Below, piece after piece: positions 16,023-26,071 of a DNA stretch of 37,750 bases. How positions within the stretch are numbered: the first letter of the stretch is position 1; every line of letters begins with the position of its first letter. The DNA is from Candidatus Aminicenantota bacterium. Lineage in GTDB: Bacteria > Acidobacteriota > Aminicenantia > Aminicenantales > UBA4085. The notes beneath the pieces are model-generated. The model worked only from the letters and a program-made list of their open reading frames with translations, was not told the DNA's origin and searched no databases. The DNA lies in NCBI GenBank assembly GCA_022866045.1, contig JALHTW010000009.1, positions 1-37,750 of the forward strand, written 5' to 3'. Position numbers and translations under genes: made by a program.

Positions 16023-17378
16023 TTAGGCCAGGTTGTATTTTTTGATTTTAGCCCAGAGCGTTTTGCGGTCGATCCCCAAAGTTTTGGCGGCCCGGCTCCT
16101 ATTTCCGTGATGGTCTCGGAGGACGGCCTTGATATATTCTTTTTCGACGTCTTCCAGGGGTTTGAATTTCCCGTCGGCGAAGCTGAAAAGAGATGAGGCG
16201 GCGCTGATCCCATGATACATGATGTCTTCGATGTCGATGCCGTTTCCTTTGGAGAGCACGACCGCCCGTTCGATGGTGTTCTCCAGCTCCCGGATATTCC
16301 CCGGCCAATCATAGTCTGCGAGAGCCTTCATGGCCTGAGGGGAAATGTCCGTGATATTTTTTTTGGCCTTCTTGTTGTATTTCTGGAGGAAGTGCTCCAC
16401 GAGCAGAGGGATGTCCTCCTTTCGTTCACGGAGCGGCGGCAGGTGAACGGGAACGACGCTCAACCGGTAAAAAAGATCTTCTCGGAACGTCCCTTTGGCC
16501 ACAGTGATGGCCAGGTTCTCGTTCGTCGCGGCTAGGATGCGGATGTCCACCTTGATCGGTCGAGAGCTGCCGATGCGGGTCACTTCCCGCTCTTGGATGA
16601 CGCGCAAAAGCTTGGCCTGAATGTTCAGGCTGATGTTGCTGATCTCGTCAAAAAAGATCGTTCCGCCGTCGGCGACTTCAAAACGGCCGTGCTTGGTCTC
16701 ATGGGCCCCCGTGAATGATCCTTTGACGTGCCCGAACAGCTCGCTTTCAAACAGAGTTTCGACCAGGGCGCCACAATCGACGACGACGAACGGGGCGTCG
16801 TGCCGGAGGCTGTGGCTGTGGATCTCGTGGGCGATGAGCTCTTTGCCCGTTCCGCTCTCTCCCGTAATAAGCACCGTCGTTTCCGTGGGACTGACGCGGC
16901 TGATGACGTCCAGGACCTTCTGCATAGCCCGGCTTTTGCCGATGACCATATCGAACTCGCTTTTGGCCTTGAGCTCGCTGTGGAGATACAGGTTTTCTAA
17001 AGTCATTTTTCGGCTGTCCAAAGCTTTCCGGGCGATGAGGCGGAGCTCCTCAGGCGTAAAGGGCTTGGCGATGTAGTCAAAGGCGCCGGTCTTGATGGCT
17101 TCAACCGCCGATTCGATCGTGCCGAAGCCCGTGATCATGACGACCGGCGTCTCCGGGCTCGCATATTTCATCTGGCGCAGAACATGGATGCCGCTGAGGC
17201 CGGGGAGTTTCAAGTCCAGAAACACGATATGGAAGTGTTCTTTCTGGAAGAGCGCCAGTCCTTCCTGCCCGTCCTTGGCCTCTCTGATTTGGTAACCTTC
17301 TTTTTTCAGGACCTGCCGCATGGAATCCCGCATGGCTTCGTCGTCGTCGATAATCAGGACCTGAACGGCGTCGCTCAT
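16023..17378 (-). CDS. NtrC-family sigma54-dependent response regulator
   Basis: 451 aa. Receiver domain (5-120) with IDDDE and phosphoacceptor D55, then an AAA+ domain with Walker A GESGTGKE (173-180), the sigma54-contacting loop GSFTGA (220-225; GAFTGA is usual), Walker B GGTIFFDEI and the arginine-finger region. A C-terminal Fis-type helix-turn-helix follows (NRSRAAKTLGIDRKTLWAKIKKY). It activates sigma54 promoters when phosphorylated. The preceding kinase gene overlaps it by 4 bp, so the two form a cognate pair. Its likely targets are the two promoters at 15857 and 10783, which share an upstream element; this assignment is inference. Confidence 0.92.
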   Translation of the reverse strand: MSDAVQVLIIDDDEAMRDSMRQVLKKEGYQIREAKDGQEGLALFQKEHFHIVFLDLKLPGLSGIHVLRQMKYASPETPVVMITGFGTIESAVEAIKTGAFDYIAKPFTPEELRLIARKALDSRKMTLENLYLHSELKAKSEFDMVIGKSRAMQKVLDVISRVSPTETTVLITGESGTGKELIAHEIHSHSLRHDAPFVVVDCGALVETLFESELFGHVKGSFTGAHETKHGRFEVADGGTIFFDEISNISLNIQAKLLRVIQEREVTRIGSSRPIKVDIRILAATNENLAITVAKGTFREDLFYRLSVVPVHLPPLRERKEDIPLLVEHFLQKYNKKAKKNITDISPQAMKALADYDWPGNIRELENTIERAVVLSKGNGIDIEDIMYHGISAASSLFSFADGKFKPLEDVEKEYIKAVLRDHHGNRSRAAKTLGIDRKTLWAKIKKYNLA

Positions 17379-19354
17379 GTCGTCTCTCGCTTCAACGGAA
17401 GCTTAACGGTAAACGTGGCCCCGTGTCCGGCTTCGCTTTGAACCTCGATCACTCCCCGATGTTTTTGAACGATGCCGTAGCTGATGGCCAGGCCGAGGCC
17501 GGTTCCCTTGCCGACTTCTTTGGTCGAGAAGAACGGCTCGAAGAGCCGCTTTTTGTCCTCTTCCCGGATGCCGTGGCCGGTATCCGTGAATTCGATGCTG
17601 ATCATGTCCCGGCCCGTATCGACGGATGTTTTGAGGGTTAAGGCTCCATTCCCGTTCATCGCCTCAGCGGCGTTGAGGATGATGTTGATGAACACCTGCT
17701 GGAGTTGGGCGCCGTCGGCGAAGATTTTCGGCAGGCCGGGCTCATACGATTTCCGGATGTCGATGTTCTGAAACAGGGCCTGGCGTTCCATCAGGGTCAG
17801 GGATTTGTTCAGGAGTTCGTTCATATCGACCATCCCCATCTCGGGCTCTTTCGGCCGGGCGAATTCGAGAAGACCCTTGACGATGTCCTTGCACCGCGTC
17901 GTCTCTTTCACGATTTTTTTGAGGTTTTCGTAGTGGGGGTGGTTTTTTTCCGTGTCCTCCAGGATCAGGTGACTGTAAAGGAGAATGCCTCCCAGGGGAT
18001 TGTTGATTTCATGGGCGATGCCCGCGGCGAGCTTTCCGATGGAGGCGAGCTTTTCGGACTGGACGAGATGGGCTTGGATCTCGACGAGCTCTTTGGTCCG
18101 TTCCTCGACCTTTTTCTCCAGGGTCGTTCCCCATTCAATGAGCGAATCATTAGCCTCGCGAAGATGGTCGGTCATCTGGTTAAAGGAATCCGCCAGGGTC
18201 CCGATTTCATCGCCCGAGCGCACATCGACCTTATGAGACAAATCTCCGTTGGCGATTTCCTGCGTGGCCCTCACCATCCTCTGAAGAGGCCGGATGATCC
18301 GGGTTGTGGAAAAGTTGAGGATGACCAGGAGAAAGATGACGAAGAGCACGGCGATCAGGGCGAAGGTCAGCATGACCCGGTTGGCGGTGTCCAGATAAGG
18401 CTTTTCGAGCATCCCGACATACAGAATGCCGATGATCTTGCTTTCGACGTTTTTGATCGGCTCGTAGGCGGTGATATACCAGTCGTTGACGACAAAGGCC
18501 CGGGCCAGCCACGCCTTGCCTTCGTCGAGGACGGCCTTTTTCACTTCCTCCGAAAGGAGCGTTCCGATGGCGCGCTCGCCCTTTTCGTTTTTGACGTTGG
18601 TCGAAATCCGGAGGTCGTTCTGGAAAATGGTCGCCGTCCCCGTCTCCCGGCCTTTGTATTTTTCGCCCTTGAAGACGAGGTCCTTGACGCGGTCCACGAT
18701 CTCATAATTCCGGTTGAGAAGAATGCCTCCGTAGAGGACGCCGAGGAGCGCACCTTTTTCATCGGTCACCGGCGCGGCGGCTTTGAGTATCATTCCGCTC
18801 GTCTCCCGGTTTTCGGGCCGGGGCGCGGCTTTCGGCGTCGGGACGAATTCCAGCACGGCCTTATCGGCCAGGTCGCGTCCCTCCCTGAGGAGCTCGTCCC
18901 GGGGGAGAATCTGGGAGGAGGCGGCGATGTTATTTTTTAAGGCCTGCCGGATGATTTCGTCGGAAGACTCGTCGTCTCCGGTCATTTCCGGATTCCTGGT
19001 TCTGAGAAGGACTTTTCCTTGCCCATCGGCCAGGCTCAGGATATCCAGTCCGTTTTCGGTTCGGACGCGGTTAAGATATCTCAGGAGGATGTCTTTCTGT
19101 TTTATTTGAACGGCTTCCCGCAGGCTTTCTCGTGCCGCGGTCAGGCTGACGATGACCTTGATGTCGTTGAGCTTTGCGTTGAAGACCATCCAGGCGGAAG
19201 ACAGATCATGGCGAACTTTGGCCTGAGCTTGGGAAATGAGTGTGCTGCGGATGAGCCGGGAACCGATGATGAGCGTAAGGAGGCCGCCGATGATGATGAC
19301 GACAAGAAAGCTCAAGATGAGCTTTGTCCGCAAGGAAAATTGAAACGCTTTCAT
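17375..19354 (-). CDS. Membrane sensor histidine kinase with periplasmic cache-like domain
   Basis: 659 aa. A first membrane helix (about 12-34), a periplasmic cache-like sensor region of about 280 residues, a second helix (about 328-350), HAMP (IIRPLQRMVRATQEIANGDLS), a coiled coil, HisKA with GIAHEINNPLGG as phosphorylation site, and HATPase_c (NAAEAMNGNG, DTGHGI, GTGLGLAISYGI). Such NtrB-like kinases phosphorylate the adjacent NtrC-type regulator. ATG 19354 is chosen because the next upstream in-frame start (TTG 19402) adds an unrelated segment. The signal is not known; control of hydrogenase genes makes a redox or metabolite cue plausible. Confidence 0.88.
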   Translation of the reverse strand: MKAFQFSLRTKLILSFLVVIIIGGLLTLIIGSRLIRSTLISQAQAKVRHDLSSAWMVFNAKLNDIKVIVSLTAARESLREAVQIKQKDILLRYLNRVRTENGLDILSLADGQGKVLLRTRNPEMTGDDESSDEIIRQALKNNIAASSQILPRDELLREGRDLADKAVLEFVPTPKAAPRPENRETSGMILKAAAPVTDEKGALLGVLYGGILLNRNYEIVDRVKDLVFKGEKYKGRETGTATIFQNDLRISTNVKNEKGERAIGTLLSEEVKKAVLDEGKAWLARAFVVNDWYITAYEPIKNVESKIIGILYVGMLEKPYLDTANRVMLTFALIAVLFVIFLLVILNFSTTRIIRPLQRMVRATQEIANGDLSHKVDVRSGDEIGTLADSFNQMTDHLREANDSLIEWGTTLEKKVEERTKELVEIQAHLVQSEKLASIGKLAAGIAHEINNPLGGILLYSHLILEDTEKNHPHYENLKKIVKETTRCKDIVKGLLEFARPKEPEMGMVDMNELLNKSLTLMERQALFQNIDIRKSYEPGLPKIFADGAQLQQVFINIILNAAEAMNGNGALTLKTSVDTGRDMISIEFTDTGHGIREEDKKRLFEPFFSTKEVGKGTGLGLAISYGIVQKHRGVIEVQSEAGHGATFTVKLPLKRETT

Positions 19355-19430
19355 GTCGCATGCTTTAGGCTGGTCCTTTCGAAAAAGGGAGCCTGGAGTC
19401 AACGGAAAGAGTCCTCTTCGTTGACTTTGT

Positions 19431-19436
19431 ATTATA
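19431..19436 (-). promoter_or_regulatory. Extended -10 promoter for the sensor kinase/NtrC pair
   Basis: The minus strand has TTGGTATAATAC, a perfect -10 with TG one base upstream, about 77 nt before ATG 19354. No clear -35. It would let the two-component genes be expressed independently of the operon ending at 19496. Confidence 0.5.
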
Positions 19437-19495
19437 CCAAAAAATCCCTCCTTCCCCTAGCTGAAGAGAGGACACAAAGTGGTTTCCTTCTTCGG

Positions 19496-20956
19496 CTATC
19501 TCTTGAGCTGCCGGAGGAGCTGGCGCTTATGGTCGTAGATATTGATGGTCAGGGGCATGTCTCCCGGCAGGGCATGCGTTCCGCAGCCGTGGCATGGGTC
19601 GTACGCCCGAAACGCGATCTCGGCCATGTTCAAAAGCCCCTCGGAGATCTGGCCGCCCTTGATGAACGTTTTGGCGGCTTTCTCGATGGACATGTTGATG
19701 GCCGCGGCGTTGCCGATCGTGGCCACGATCAGGTTGGCGTCGGTTATGATCCCTTGAGCGTCTGTCGTATAATGGTGAATCAACAGGCCCCGCGGGGCTT
19801 CGACGATTCCCACCCCCTCGGTCGGCGACTGCGTGGGCAGTCTCCTGATATCGGCTCCCGTGATGTCTTTGTCGTCCAGGAGTTCGACCATCTTCTCGGC
19901 GGCTTGCAGAGCTTCGATCAGGCGGGCCCAGTGAAAAGCAAGCGTATTATGGACGGGTTTCCCGCCCAGAGTGGCGTACATTCGTTCATAATGTTTTTGC
20001 GCCCGGGGCGTCTGCATGCCGTTCGCGACATTGAGTCGGGCGAGGGGGGCGACCCTGTAAACGCCGCTGTCCTTGCCTTCGACAAAACCTTTCCAGCCGA
20101 CGTTTTTCAAGAACGGGAATTTGACATACGTCCAGGGTTCGACATGCTCGGCGATGTGTTTCAGATAGTCCGCCGGCTTGAATTTGACGTATTCCTTGCC
20201 GTCGGGGTCGACGACGCGGATATCGCCGTCGTAGAACTCGACCTGGTTGCGGGTGTTGACCAGGCCCATGTAGTAGGTTTTGATTTTATAGGCCTCCCCG
20301 ACGACGACATCCACATAAGCCTTGTTTTTTAAAACGACGTCGTCGAAGATCTGGAGGGCGAATTCGGCGAATTCGACCGCCGCCTTGGCCGTTTCTAAAA
20401 ATTTCAGCCGGTGCTCCTCATCCAGGCCTTTGGCTACGCCTCCCGGCAGTCCGCAGACGGGATGGATGGCCTTGCCGCAGAGATAGTTCATGATCTCCCG
20501 GCAGTCCTCCCGGATGCGGATCACCCGGCCCCCGATTTCGAGGCCCACTTTGCCGATGACACCCAGGATGTTCCGTTCGGCGGCCGGCGCCTGTGGCCCG
20601 ACGACGAAATCCGGCCCTCCGAGGAAGAAGAAGTGGAGCGTATGGTCCTCCATGAAAAATGCGTTGTAGATGAGTTCTCTGAGCTTTCGGGCGGTCGGCG
20701 TCGGCTCCACATGGAAGACGGCGTCCACGGCTTTGGTCGCGGCCATATGGTGGGCCGTCGGGCAGACGCCGCAGATCCGCGGCGTGATCCGCGGCATTTC
20801 TTCGACCGGCCTGCCGACGGCGAACTGCTCGAAGCCCCGGAGCTCCGGGACCTGGAGAATGGCTCGTTCGACGTCGCCCAGATCATTGAGAAAAATCTCG
20901 ATTTTTCCGTGTCCTTCCAAACGGGTAATCGGGTCGATTGTAATTCTTTGCGTCAT
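19496..20956 (-). CDS. mvhA: Group 3c-like [NiFe]-hydrogenase large subunit (MvhA type)
   Basis: 486 aa. N-terminal motif R60-I-C62-G-V-C65-PTAH69 and C-terminal motif D453-P-C455-H-G-C458-G-T-H461 bind the Ni-Fe site. The 25 residues after H461 form the tail removed by a maturation protease, probably the one at 8232-8714. It oxidises H2 in the cytoplasm and passes electrons to MvhG and MvhD, then to HdrA. GGAGG lies about 10 nt before ATG 20956, and mvhG overlaps by 4 bp. It is the last gene of the 13.5-kb hdr-hnd-mvh run. Confidence 0.93.
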   Translation of the reverse strand: MTQRITIDPITRLEGHGKIEIFLNDLGDVERAILQVPELRGFEQFAVGRPVEEMPRITPRICGVCPTAHHMAATKAVDAVFHVEPTPTARKLRELIYNAFFMEDHTLHFFFLGGPDFVVGPQAPAAERNILGVIGKVGLEIGGRVIRIREDCREIMNYLCGKAIHPVCGLPGGVAKGLDEEHRLKFLETAKAAVEFAEFALQIFDDVVLKNKAYVDVVVGEAYKIKTYYMGLVNTRNQVEFYDGDIRVVDPDGKEYVKFKPADYLKHIAEHVEPWTYVKFPFLKNVGWKGFVEGKDSGVYRVAPLARLNVANGMQTPRAQKHYERMYATLGGKPVHNTLAFHWARLIEALQAAEKMVELLDDKDITGADIRRLPTQSPTEGVGIVEAPRGLLIHHYTTDAQGIITDANLIVATIGNAAAINMSIEKAAKTFIKGGQISEGLLNMAEIAFRAYDPCHGCGTHALPGDMPLTINIYDHKRQLLRQLKR

Positions 20957-21933
20957 TTCACGGCCTCCATTCTTTTCCGTTTTAAGATTGAGGACGGCAG
21001 GCTGAACCGGTAAAACGTGCCGGCCGGGTCGACGATCGTCGAAACGATTCGTTCGATTTCCTTTTCGTCATTGGTATCCAGGATGGATGCGAACGCCGAA
21101 AGGAACTTGGCCCCTTGGTCGTAGACCTGGTCGGTCGGGCCCATGCAGCCCCGGCAGGGCATATTCCCCTCGATGCACCGCTCGCCGCAGCCGCTCCGCG
21201 TGGCCGGGCCCATGCAGATGACGCCCTGGGCCAGGAAGCACTTTTCGGGGTCGAGCAAGACTTCGTGCGGTCTTTTGATTTCCTTGATCGTCAGTTTTTC
21301 CGGCTTGGTGTCGTTCCGGTCGCAGTCTTCGCAGCAGGATTTGTTCGGGGCAAGAACCGAGCCTTTTGGAGGAAGTTTTCCTTCTAGAATGGCGGTCACG
21401 GCGTTGATGATGAGGTCCCGATGGGGCGCACAGCCCGGGAGGAAATAGTCCACGTCGATAACGTCGTTCAATGGATGCACGGTGTCCCAAAAGCGGGGAA
21501 GCGTCAGTTCGTATCCGTCGACGACGGATTTTTCCTGGGGAACGATCTTGCCCGGATTGTCTGTGGAGACGGTCGTCTGATATACCTTTCTGAAAATGGT
21601 GTCTTTGTTCCAGAAGTTGGCCAGTCCCGGAATGCCGCCCAGATGGGCGCAGGCGCCGTGGGCGACGACGAGCTGGGATTTGCGCCGGAGGAGATGGGCC
21701 ATTTCCTCCTGTTCCGACATCCGGATGCCCCCGTTGATGAAGCTGACGGCGATGGACTTGTCGGGCATGGCCTCGACGTCTTTTTTCTTAAAATCCAGGG
21801 CCACCGGCCAGAAGACGATGTCCACGGCGGCGACGACTTTCAGGATGTCTTCGGCCAAATCGACGATGGATTCTTCGCATCCGCCGCACGACGAGCACCA
21901 ATAAAACGCGACCTTAGGCTTGGCCTTGCTCAT
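20953..21933 (-). CDS. mvhG: Group 3c-like [NiFe]-hydrogenase small subunit (MvhG type)
   Basis: 326 aa with no twin-arginine signal, so cytoplasmic. The proximal cluster motif is C13-S-S-C16-GGCEE, followed by [15 protein letters not shown] and C-terminal cysteines ([35 protein letters not shown]) for the medial and distal 4Fe-4S clusters. It wires MvhA to MvhD. ATG 21933 with GGAGG 8 nt upstream is the start; longer frames enter mvhD. It overlaps the end of mvhD by 20 bp. Confidence 0.92.
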   Translation of the reverse strand: MSKAKPKVAFYWCSSCGGCEESIVDLAEDILKVVAAVDIVFWPVALDFKKKDVEAMPDKSIAVSFINGGIRMSEQEEMAHLLRRKSQLVVAHGACAHLGGIPGLANFWNKDTIFRKVYQTTVSTDNPGKIVPQEKSVVDGYELTLPRFWDTVHPLNDVIDVDYFLPGCAPHRDLIINAVTAILEGKLPPKGSVLAPNKSCCEDCDRNDTKPEKLTIKEIKRPHEVLLDPEKCFLAQGVICMGPATRSGCGERCIEGNMPCRGCMGPTDQVYDQGAKFLSAFASILDTNDEKEIERIVSTIVDPAGTFYRFSLPSSILKRKRMEAVK

Positions 21934-22360
21934 GCCGTCCTCCATTCTGGTGAAGATTGAGAGGTCCGAGTTTTCGGATCTGTTCGGTGAACTCATTGCA
22001 GACCAGCTGGAATTTCGTCCCTTCCGAAGCGGACACCCATTCAAGCCTGAATCGTTCTTTTTCGATGCCGAACTGTTCCAGCATCTTCGACAGCAACCGG
22101 TGTCTTCTCAAGGCTTTGTAATTGCCTTCTTGATAATGGCAGTCTCCCGGATGGCAGCCGGAGATCAATACTCCGTCCGCTCCCTCCCGGAAGGCCTTCA
22201 GCACGAATTGAGGGTCGACCCTGCCGCTGCACATGACGCGGATGATGCGGATGTTCGGAGCATAGACCATTCGGGCGGTGCCCGCCAGATCCGCGCCCGT
22301 ATACGAGCACCAGTTGCACAAAAAGCCGACGAGCCTGGGCTCAAAGGTTCCGTTACTCAT
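21914..22360 (-). CDS. mvhD: MvhD-type electron adaptor between hydrogenase and HdrA
   Basis: 148 aa 2Fe-2S protein. Cysteines C15, C18 ([11 protein letters not shown]), C44 (VMCSGRVDP), C69 and C74 (GCHPGDCHY) are the conserved MvhD set. MvhD relays electrons from MvhAG to HdrA in flavin-based bifurcating complexes. ATG 22360 is preferred ([13 protein letters not shown]), with GGGAGGG about 10 nt upstream. It lies 98 bp after the HdrA-C chimera gene and overlaps mvhG. Confidence 0.92.
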   Translation of the reverse strand: MSNGTFEPRLVGFLCNWCSYTGADLAGTARMVYAPNIRIIRVMCSGRVDPQFVLKAFREGADGVLISGCHPGDCHYQEGNYKALRRHRLLSKMLEQFGIEKERFRLEWVSASEGTKFQLVCNEFTEQIRKLGPLNLHQNGGRHEQGQA

Positions 22361-22458
22361 CGTTGAATTCCCTCCCTTCATTTTTCACTTTTTTTTGCCC
22401 AAAATGAGATAGTATTTCCAATGCTGAACTCCTCGGCCATCCTGTTTTTTTCATAGCC

Positions 22459-24216
22459 TCAGACAAGGAGAATTCCTTCAATCTCGGCGAAAATCTGCGC
22501 ATCGCGGAAATGTTTTTGCTGGGACGCGCCGCTCGGGCAGGCGGCCACGCACGTTCCGCAGCCCTTGCACAGGGCGTCGTTGATGACGGAAATTCCCTTG
22601 TCTTTGTCGTACGTGATCGATGTGAACGGACAGAGCCCGACACAGATCTGGCAGCCCGAGCAGAGCTCATCGTCGATTTCCGCGGTGATCGGCTCCAACT
22701 CGACTTTACCGGCGTCGGCCAGGGCCAGGGCTTCGGAAACCGCCGCGCCCGCCTGGGCAACGGTATCGGGAATGTCCTTCGGCCCTTGGCATGTCCCGGC
22801 CAGGAAGATGCCGTCGGTAAAGGAGGACACGGGAGCGAGCTTGGGATGCCGTTCGAGGAAGAATGTGTCCTGGCTGCAGGAAATGTTGAATTTTTTGGCG
22901 AGCTGGTTGTGGTCGACGCTCGGCTCCAACCCCACGGCCAGAATCGCCATGTCGACCGGAATTCTCCGCACGGTGCCGATCAGGGTGTCCTCCACCCGGA
23001 TGATGAGCTTTCCTTCCTCTTTTTCGGTCAAGGCCAGGTCGTTGATCTCGGAGACCCGCCCGCGGATGAACTTCGTCCCCTCTTTGAGCAGCCTGTGGTA
23101 GAATTCTTCATAGCCCTTGCCGAAACAGCGCATATCGACATAGAAGTCGTAGATCGTCGCCTTGGTCTTTTCGCCGAGCAGGTGAGCGAATTTAAGGGAG
23201 TACATGCAGCAGACGCGGGAGCAATAGGCGTTGTAATTTTCATCGCGGGAGCCGACGCAGTGGATGATGCCGACGGCTTTGGGCTCCTCGCCGTTGGCCA
23301 TAAGGACCTTGCCGCCGGTCGGGCCCGAGGCGTTGACCAGCCGTTCAAACTCCATGGCGGTGATGATATTCGGGAAGCGGCCGTAGCCGTAAGCGGGGAT
23401 GCGGCGGGCGTCAAAGGGCTTGAAGCCTGAAGCTAAAATGATGGACCCGACCTCGAGGTCCCGCAGCGTGTCGTCCATCTCATAGTTGACCGCCTCTCTG
23501 TCGCAGACCTTGGCGCAGATTTTGCACTCCCCGGTCTTGAAATGGATGCACGCCTCTTTGTCGATAAAAGGCACCATCGGCACAGCCTGGCGGCTGGGGA
23601 CACGGATGGCAGTCGTCGGGCCGAGATACATTTCTTCATGGATGACTTTGCGGCCGTATTTGTCTTCGCACGTGATGGCTCCGGTCGGACAGAAATAGGC
23701 GCAGGCCGTGCATCCGATGCAGGCCTCGGACGGCTCGCCGAAGGGGGTCGAGACTTTTCGTTCGGTCCCGCGTTCAATGAAGCTGATGGCCGACGCCCCG
23801 ACGATCTGCTCGCAGGCCCGCACGCACAGGCCGCAAAGAATGCATTTTTCCTCGGGGTCTTTGACGGCGAAGCGCGTCTTTTTAATTCCGAGCTCTTTGG
23901 CGATCTGCCGCAGCGGTTCGGCGGCAGGGGCGCGCGCGAGGAGCATCTCGACGTTGAGCCGCCTGGCGCGCAAGGCTCTTTCGGAATTTGTCTGGACATC
24001 CATACCTTCCTGGACTTTGGTGTTGCATGACGTCACAAGATCGGCCTTCCCTTTAAGGGAGACCTCGACCATGCAGACCCGGCAGGCCGCATAGGGCTCG
24101 ACGACGGGATGGTAGCAGAGCGTCGGAATCTTGGCCTCGGCTTTTTTGGCGGCCTGCAGAATGGTCGCGCTTTCTTCCACCTGGATTTGTTTTCCGTCAA
24201 TCGTCAGATTCACCAT
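22459..24216 (-). CDS. Chimera: HndD/NuoG-like 2Fe-2S/4Fe-4S N-terminus joined to the C-terminal half of HdrA
   Basis: 585 aa. Residues 1-200 resemble the N-terminus of HndD/NuoG: 2Fe-2S ligands C34, C45, C48, C64, then two 4Fe-4S motifs (C125-C128-C131-C135 and C166-C169-C172-C176). The His-Cys3 cluster motif usually between them is missing (ARAPAAE at 94-100). From about 203 (AIRVPSRQAVP) it matches the second half of HdrA: C223...CKICAKVC, LEVGSIILASGF, HCVGSRD, YCSRVCCMYSLKFA, CFGKGYEEFY, CQGPKDIPDTVAQAGAA, and two ferredoxin motifs (C519-C529, C550-C560). It lacks the GGGIAG nucleotide motif, which is on the separate protein at 30702-31553. AAGGAGG precedes ATG 24216. Confidence 0.88.
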   Translation of the reverse strand: MVNLTIDGKQIQVEESATILQAAKKAEAKIPTLCYHPVVEPYAACRVCMVEVSLKGKADLVTSCNTKVQEGMDVQTNSERALRARRLNVEMLLARAPAAEPLRQIAKELGIKKTRFAVKDPEEKCILCGLCVRACEQIVGASAISFIERGTERKVSTPFGEPSEACIGCTACAYFCPTGAITCEDKYGRKVIHEEMYLGPTTAIRVPSRQAVPMVPFIDKEACIHFKTGECKICAKVCDREAVNYEMDDTLRDLEVGSIILASGFKPFDARRIPAYGYGRFPNIITAMEFERLVNASGPTGGKVLMANGEEPKAVGIIHCVGSRDENYNAYCSRVCCMYSLKFAHLLGEKTKATIYDFYVDMRCFGKGYEEFYHRLLKEGTKFIRGRVSEINDLALTEKEEGKLIIRVEDTLIGTVRRIPVDMAILAVGLEPSVDHNQLAKKFNISCSQDTFFLERHPKLAPVSSFTDGIFLAGTCQGPKDIPDTVAQAGAAVSEALALADAGKVELEPITAEIDDELCSGCQICVGLCPFTSITYDKDKGISVINDALCKGCGTCVAACPSGASQQKHFRDAQIFAEIEGILLV

Positions 24217-24227
24217 GTCGGTCCTCC

Positions 24228-26060
24228 TTAATCAACCTTTACGGCGCCGAAATTACAGACATCGAAACACACGCCGCACTTGATGCATTTCGCCCGGTCG
24301 ATGACATGGGCCTCGTTCTTCTGGCCGGTGATGGCGTCCGAAGCGCAGTTGCGACGGCAGACATCGCAGCCGCGGCCGACCTTCACACATGTCTCCGGAT
24401 TGATCGTGTAGATGTTGAGTTGCCGGCAGACATGGGCCGGGCATTTTTTCGTTCTGATGTGGGCTTCGTATTCGTCACGAAAATACCGCAGCGTCGTCAG
24501 AACGGGATTCGGGGCCGTTTTCCCAAGTCCGCACAGGGCTGAATCCTTGATGGACAGGGCGAGGTCCTGGAGGAGGCCGATGTCCTCTTCGGTTCCCTTG
24601 CCCGCGGTGATGCGGGTCAGGATGTCGAGCATGGCCTTGGTCCCTTCGCGGCAGGGCGTGCATTTTCCGCAGGATTCTTCATGGGTGAACGACAGGAAAT
24701 AGCGGGCGATATCCACCATGCACGTGTCCTGGTCCATGATGACCATGCCGCCGGAGCCCATCATCGAGCCGGCTTCGGTGAGGCTTTCATAGTCGATCGG
24801 TAAATCGATTTTCTCTCTCGGGATGCAGCCGCCCGACGGTCCTCCGGTTTGGACGGCCTTGAAGGCTTTTCCCCCGGGAATGCCGCCGCCGATATCGTAA
24901 ATGATTTCCCGCAGGGAGATCCCCATCGGAACTTCAACCAGGCCGGTGTTGTTGATTTTCCCGACCAGGGAAAAGACTTTGGTTCCCTTGCTCGTTTCGG
25001 TCCCGATGCCGGCATACCATTTCGCGCCGCGGTTGATAATCATGGGCACGTTCGCCCAGGTCTCAACGTTGTTGATGCACGTCGGCTTCCCCCAAAGCCC
25101 GCTCTGGGCAGGGTAGGGAGGCCGCGGCCGAGGTTCGCCGAGCCGGCCTTCGATCGAGGCCATGAGGGCCGTCTCTTCGCCGCAGACAAAGGCTCCGGCG
25201 CCGCGTTTGATCTGGATGTCGAAGTCAAATCCGGTTCCTAGAATATCGCTGCCGAGGAGGCCATAATCCCTCGCCTGATCAAGGGCGATGCTCAGCCTCT
25301 GCACGGCCAGCGGGTATTCATTCCGGACATAAACAAATCCTGCCGTGGCGCCGATGGCTTTGGCCCCGATGACCATGCCTTCGATGACCGCGTGCGGGTC
25401 GGCTTCCAGAATGCTCCGGTCCATGAAGGCGCCCGGGTCTCCTTCGTCGCCGTTGCAGACGATGTATTTGCCGCCGCCGTTGGAGCTCGCCGCATTGCGG
25501 ACGAGCTGCCATTTCAAACCGGTGGGAAATCCCGCGCCGCCCCGGCCGCGGAGGCCGGAGAGAGTGATTTCGGTGATGATTTTATCCGGCGTCATTTCGG
25601 TCAAAGCCTTGACCAGGGCCTTATAGCCGTCCCGGGCGATGGATTCATCGATTTTTTCCGGGTCGATGAGTCCCCGGTTCCGGAGGGCGATGAGGACCTG
25701 TTTCTTGAAGAAGGGGATGTCGTTGAGTACCGGCACGGGCTTTTTTTCTTCGGGCGGCGTATACATGAATTTCGACACGAGCCGCCCCTTGAGGAAGTGT
25801 TCTTCGACGAGGTGAGGAACGTCTTTGACGGCCAATTGTTGGTAGAAAATATTTCCCGGCTGGACGACAAGAATCGGGCCCCGCTCGCAGAACCCGTTGC
25901 AGCCCGTGGGGACGACGGTCACTTCATTCTCCAAGCCGTGCTTTTTGATTTCCTTCTCTAACGCCTCCTTGATCTCGTAGGAATGGTTGGACACGCAGCC
26001 GGTCCCGGCGCAGACCATGAGGTGCAGCCGGTATGTTTTGTCTTTCGCTTTTTCCGCCAT
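24228..26060 (-). CDS. hndC: NuoF/HndC-type NAD(P)H- and FMN-binding flavoprotein
   Basis: 610 aa. N-terminal thioredoxin-like 2Fe-2S domain (C17, C22, C54, C58). The FMN/NADH core has GLRGRGGAGFPTGLKW (169-184), the NGDEGDPGAFMDR loop and the CGEETALMASIEG segment. The N3-type cluster is C464-G-K-C467-T-P-C470 ... C510. A C-terminal two-cluster ferredoxin follows (C558-C572, C592-C602). This composition is that of HydB/HndC in bifurcating hydrogenases rather than of complex I NuoF. It is the NAD(P) site of the complex and possibly the bifurcating flavin. AAGGAGAG lies just before ATG 26060. It lies 11 bp from the chimera gene and 11 bp from the hndB-like gene. Confidence 0.92.
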   Translation of the reverse strand: MAEKAKDKTYRLHLMVCAGTGCVSNHSYEIKEALEKEIKKHGLENEVTVVPTGCNGFCERGPILVVQPGNIFYQQLAVKDVPHLVEEHFLKGRLVSKFMYTPPEEKKPVPVLNDIPFFKKQVLIALRNRGLIDPEKIDESIARDGYKALVKALTEMTPDKIITEITLSGLRGRGGAGFPTGLKWQLVRNAASSNGGGKYIVCNGDEGDPGAFMDRSILEADPHAVIEGMVIGAKAIGATAGFVYVRNEYPLAVQRLSIALDQARDYGLLGSDILGTGFDFDIQIKRGAGAFVCGEETALMASIEGRLGEPRPRPPYPAQSGLWGKPTCINNVETWANVPMIINRGAKWYAGIGTETSKGTKVFSLVGKINNTGLVEVPMGISLREIIYDIGGGIPGGKAFKAVQTGGPSGGCIPREKIDLPIDYESLTEAGSMMGSGGMVIMDQDTCMVDIARYFLSFTHEESCGKCTPCREGTKAMLDILTRITAGKGTEEDIGLLQDLALSIKDSALCGLGKTAPNPVLTTLRYFRDEYEAHIRTKKCPAHVCRQLNIYTINPETCVKVGRGCDVCRRNCASDAITGQKNEAHVIDRAKCIKCGVCFDVCNFGAVKVD

Positions 26061-26071
26061 TCTCTCTCTCC

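Noticed and set aside
19019-20332. 437-codon plus-strand frame antisense to mvhA and the sensor kinase
   Set aside because: It spans two real minus-strand genes and shows no domain; a composition artefact.
20411-21013. Possible selenocysteine or alternative decoding in the hydrogenase ligand motifs
   Set aside because: Both large subunits have ordinary Cys codons at all ligand positions and no in-frame TGA, so no selenoprotein is indicated.
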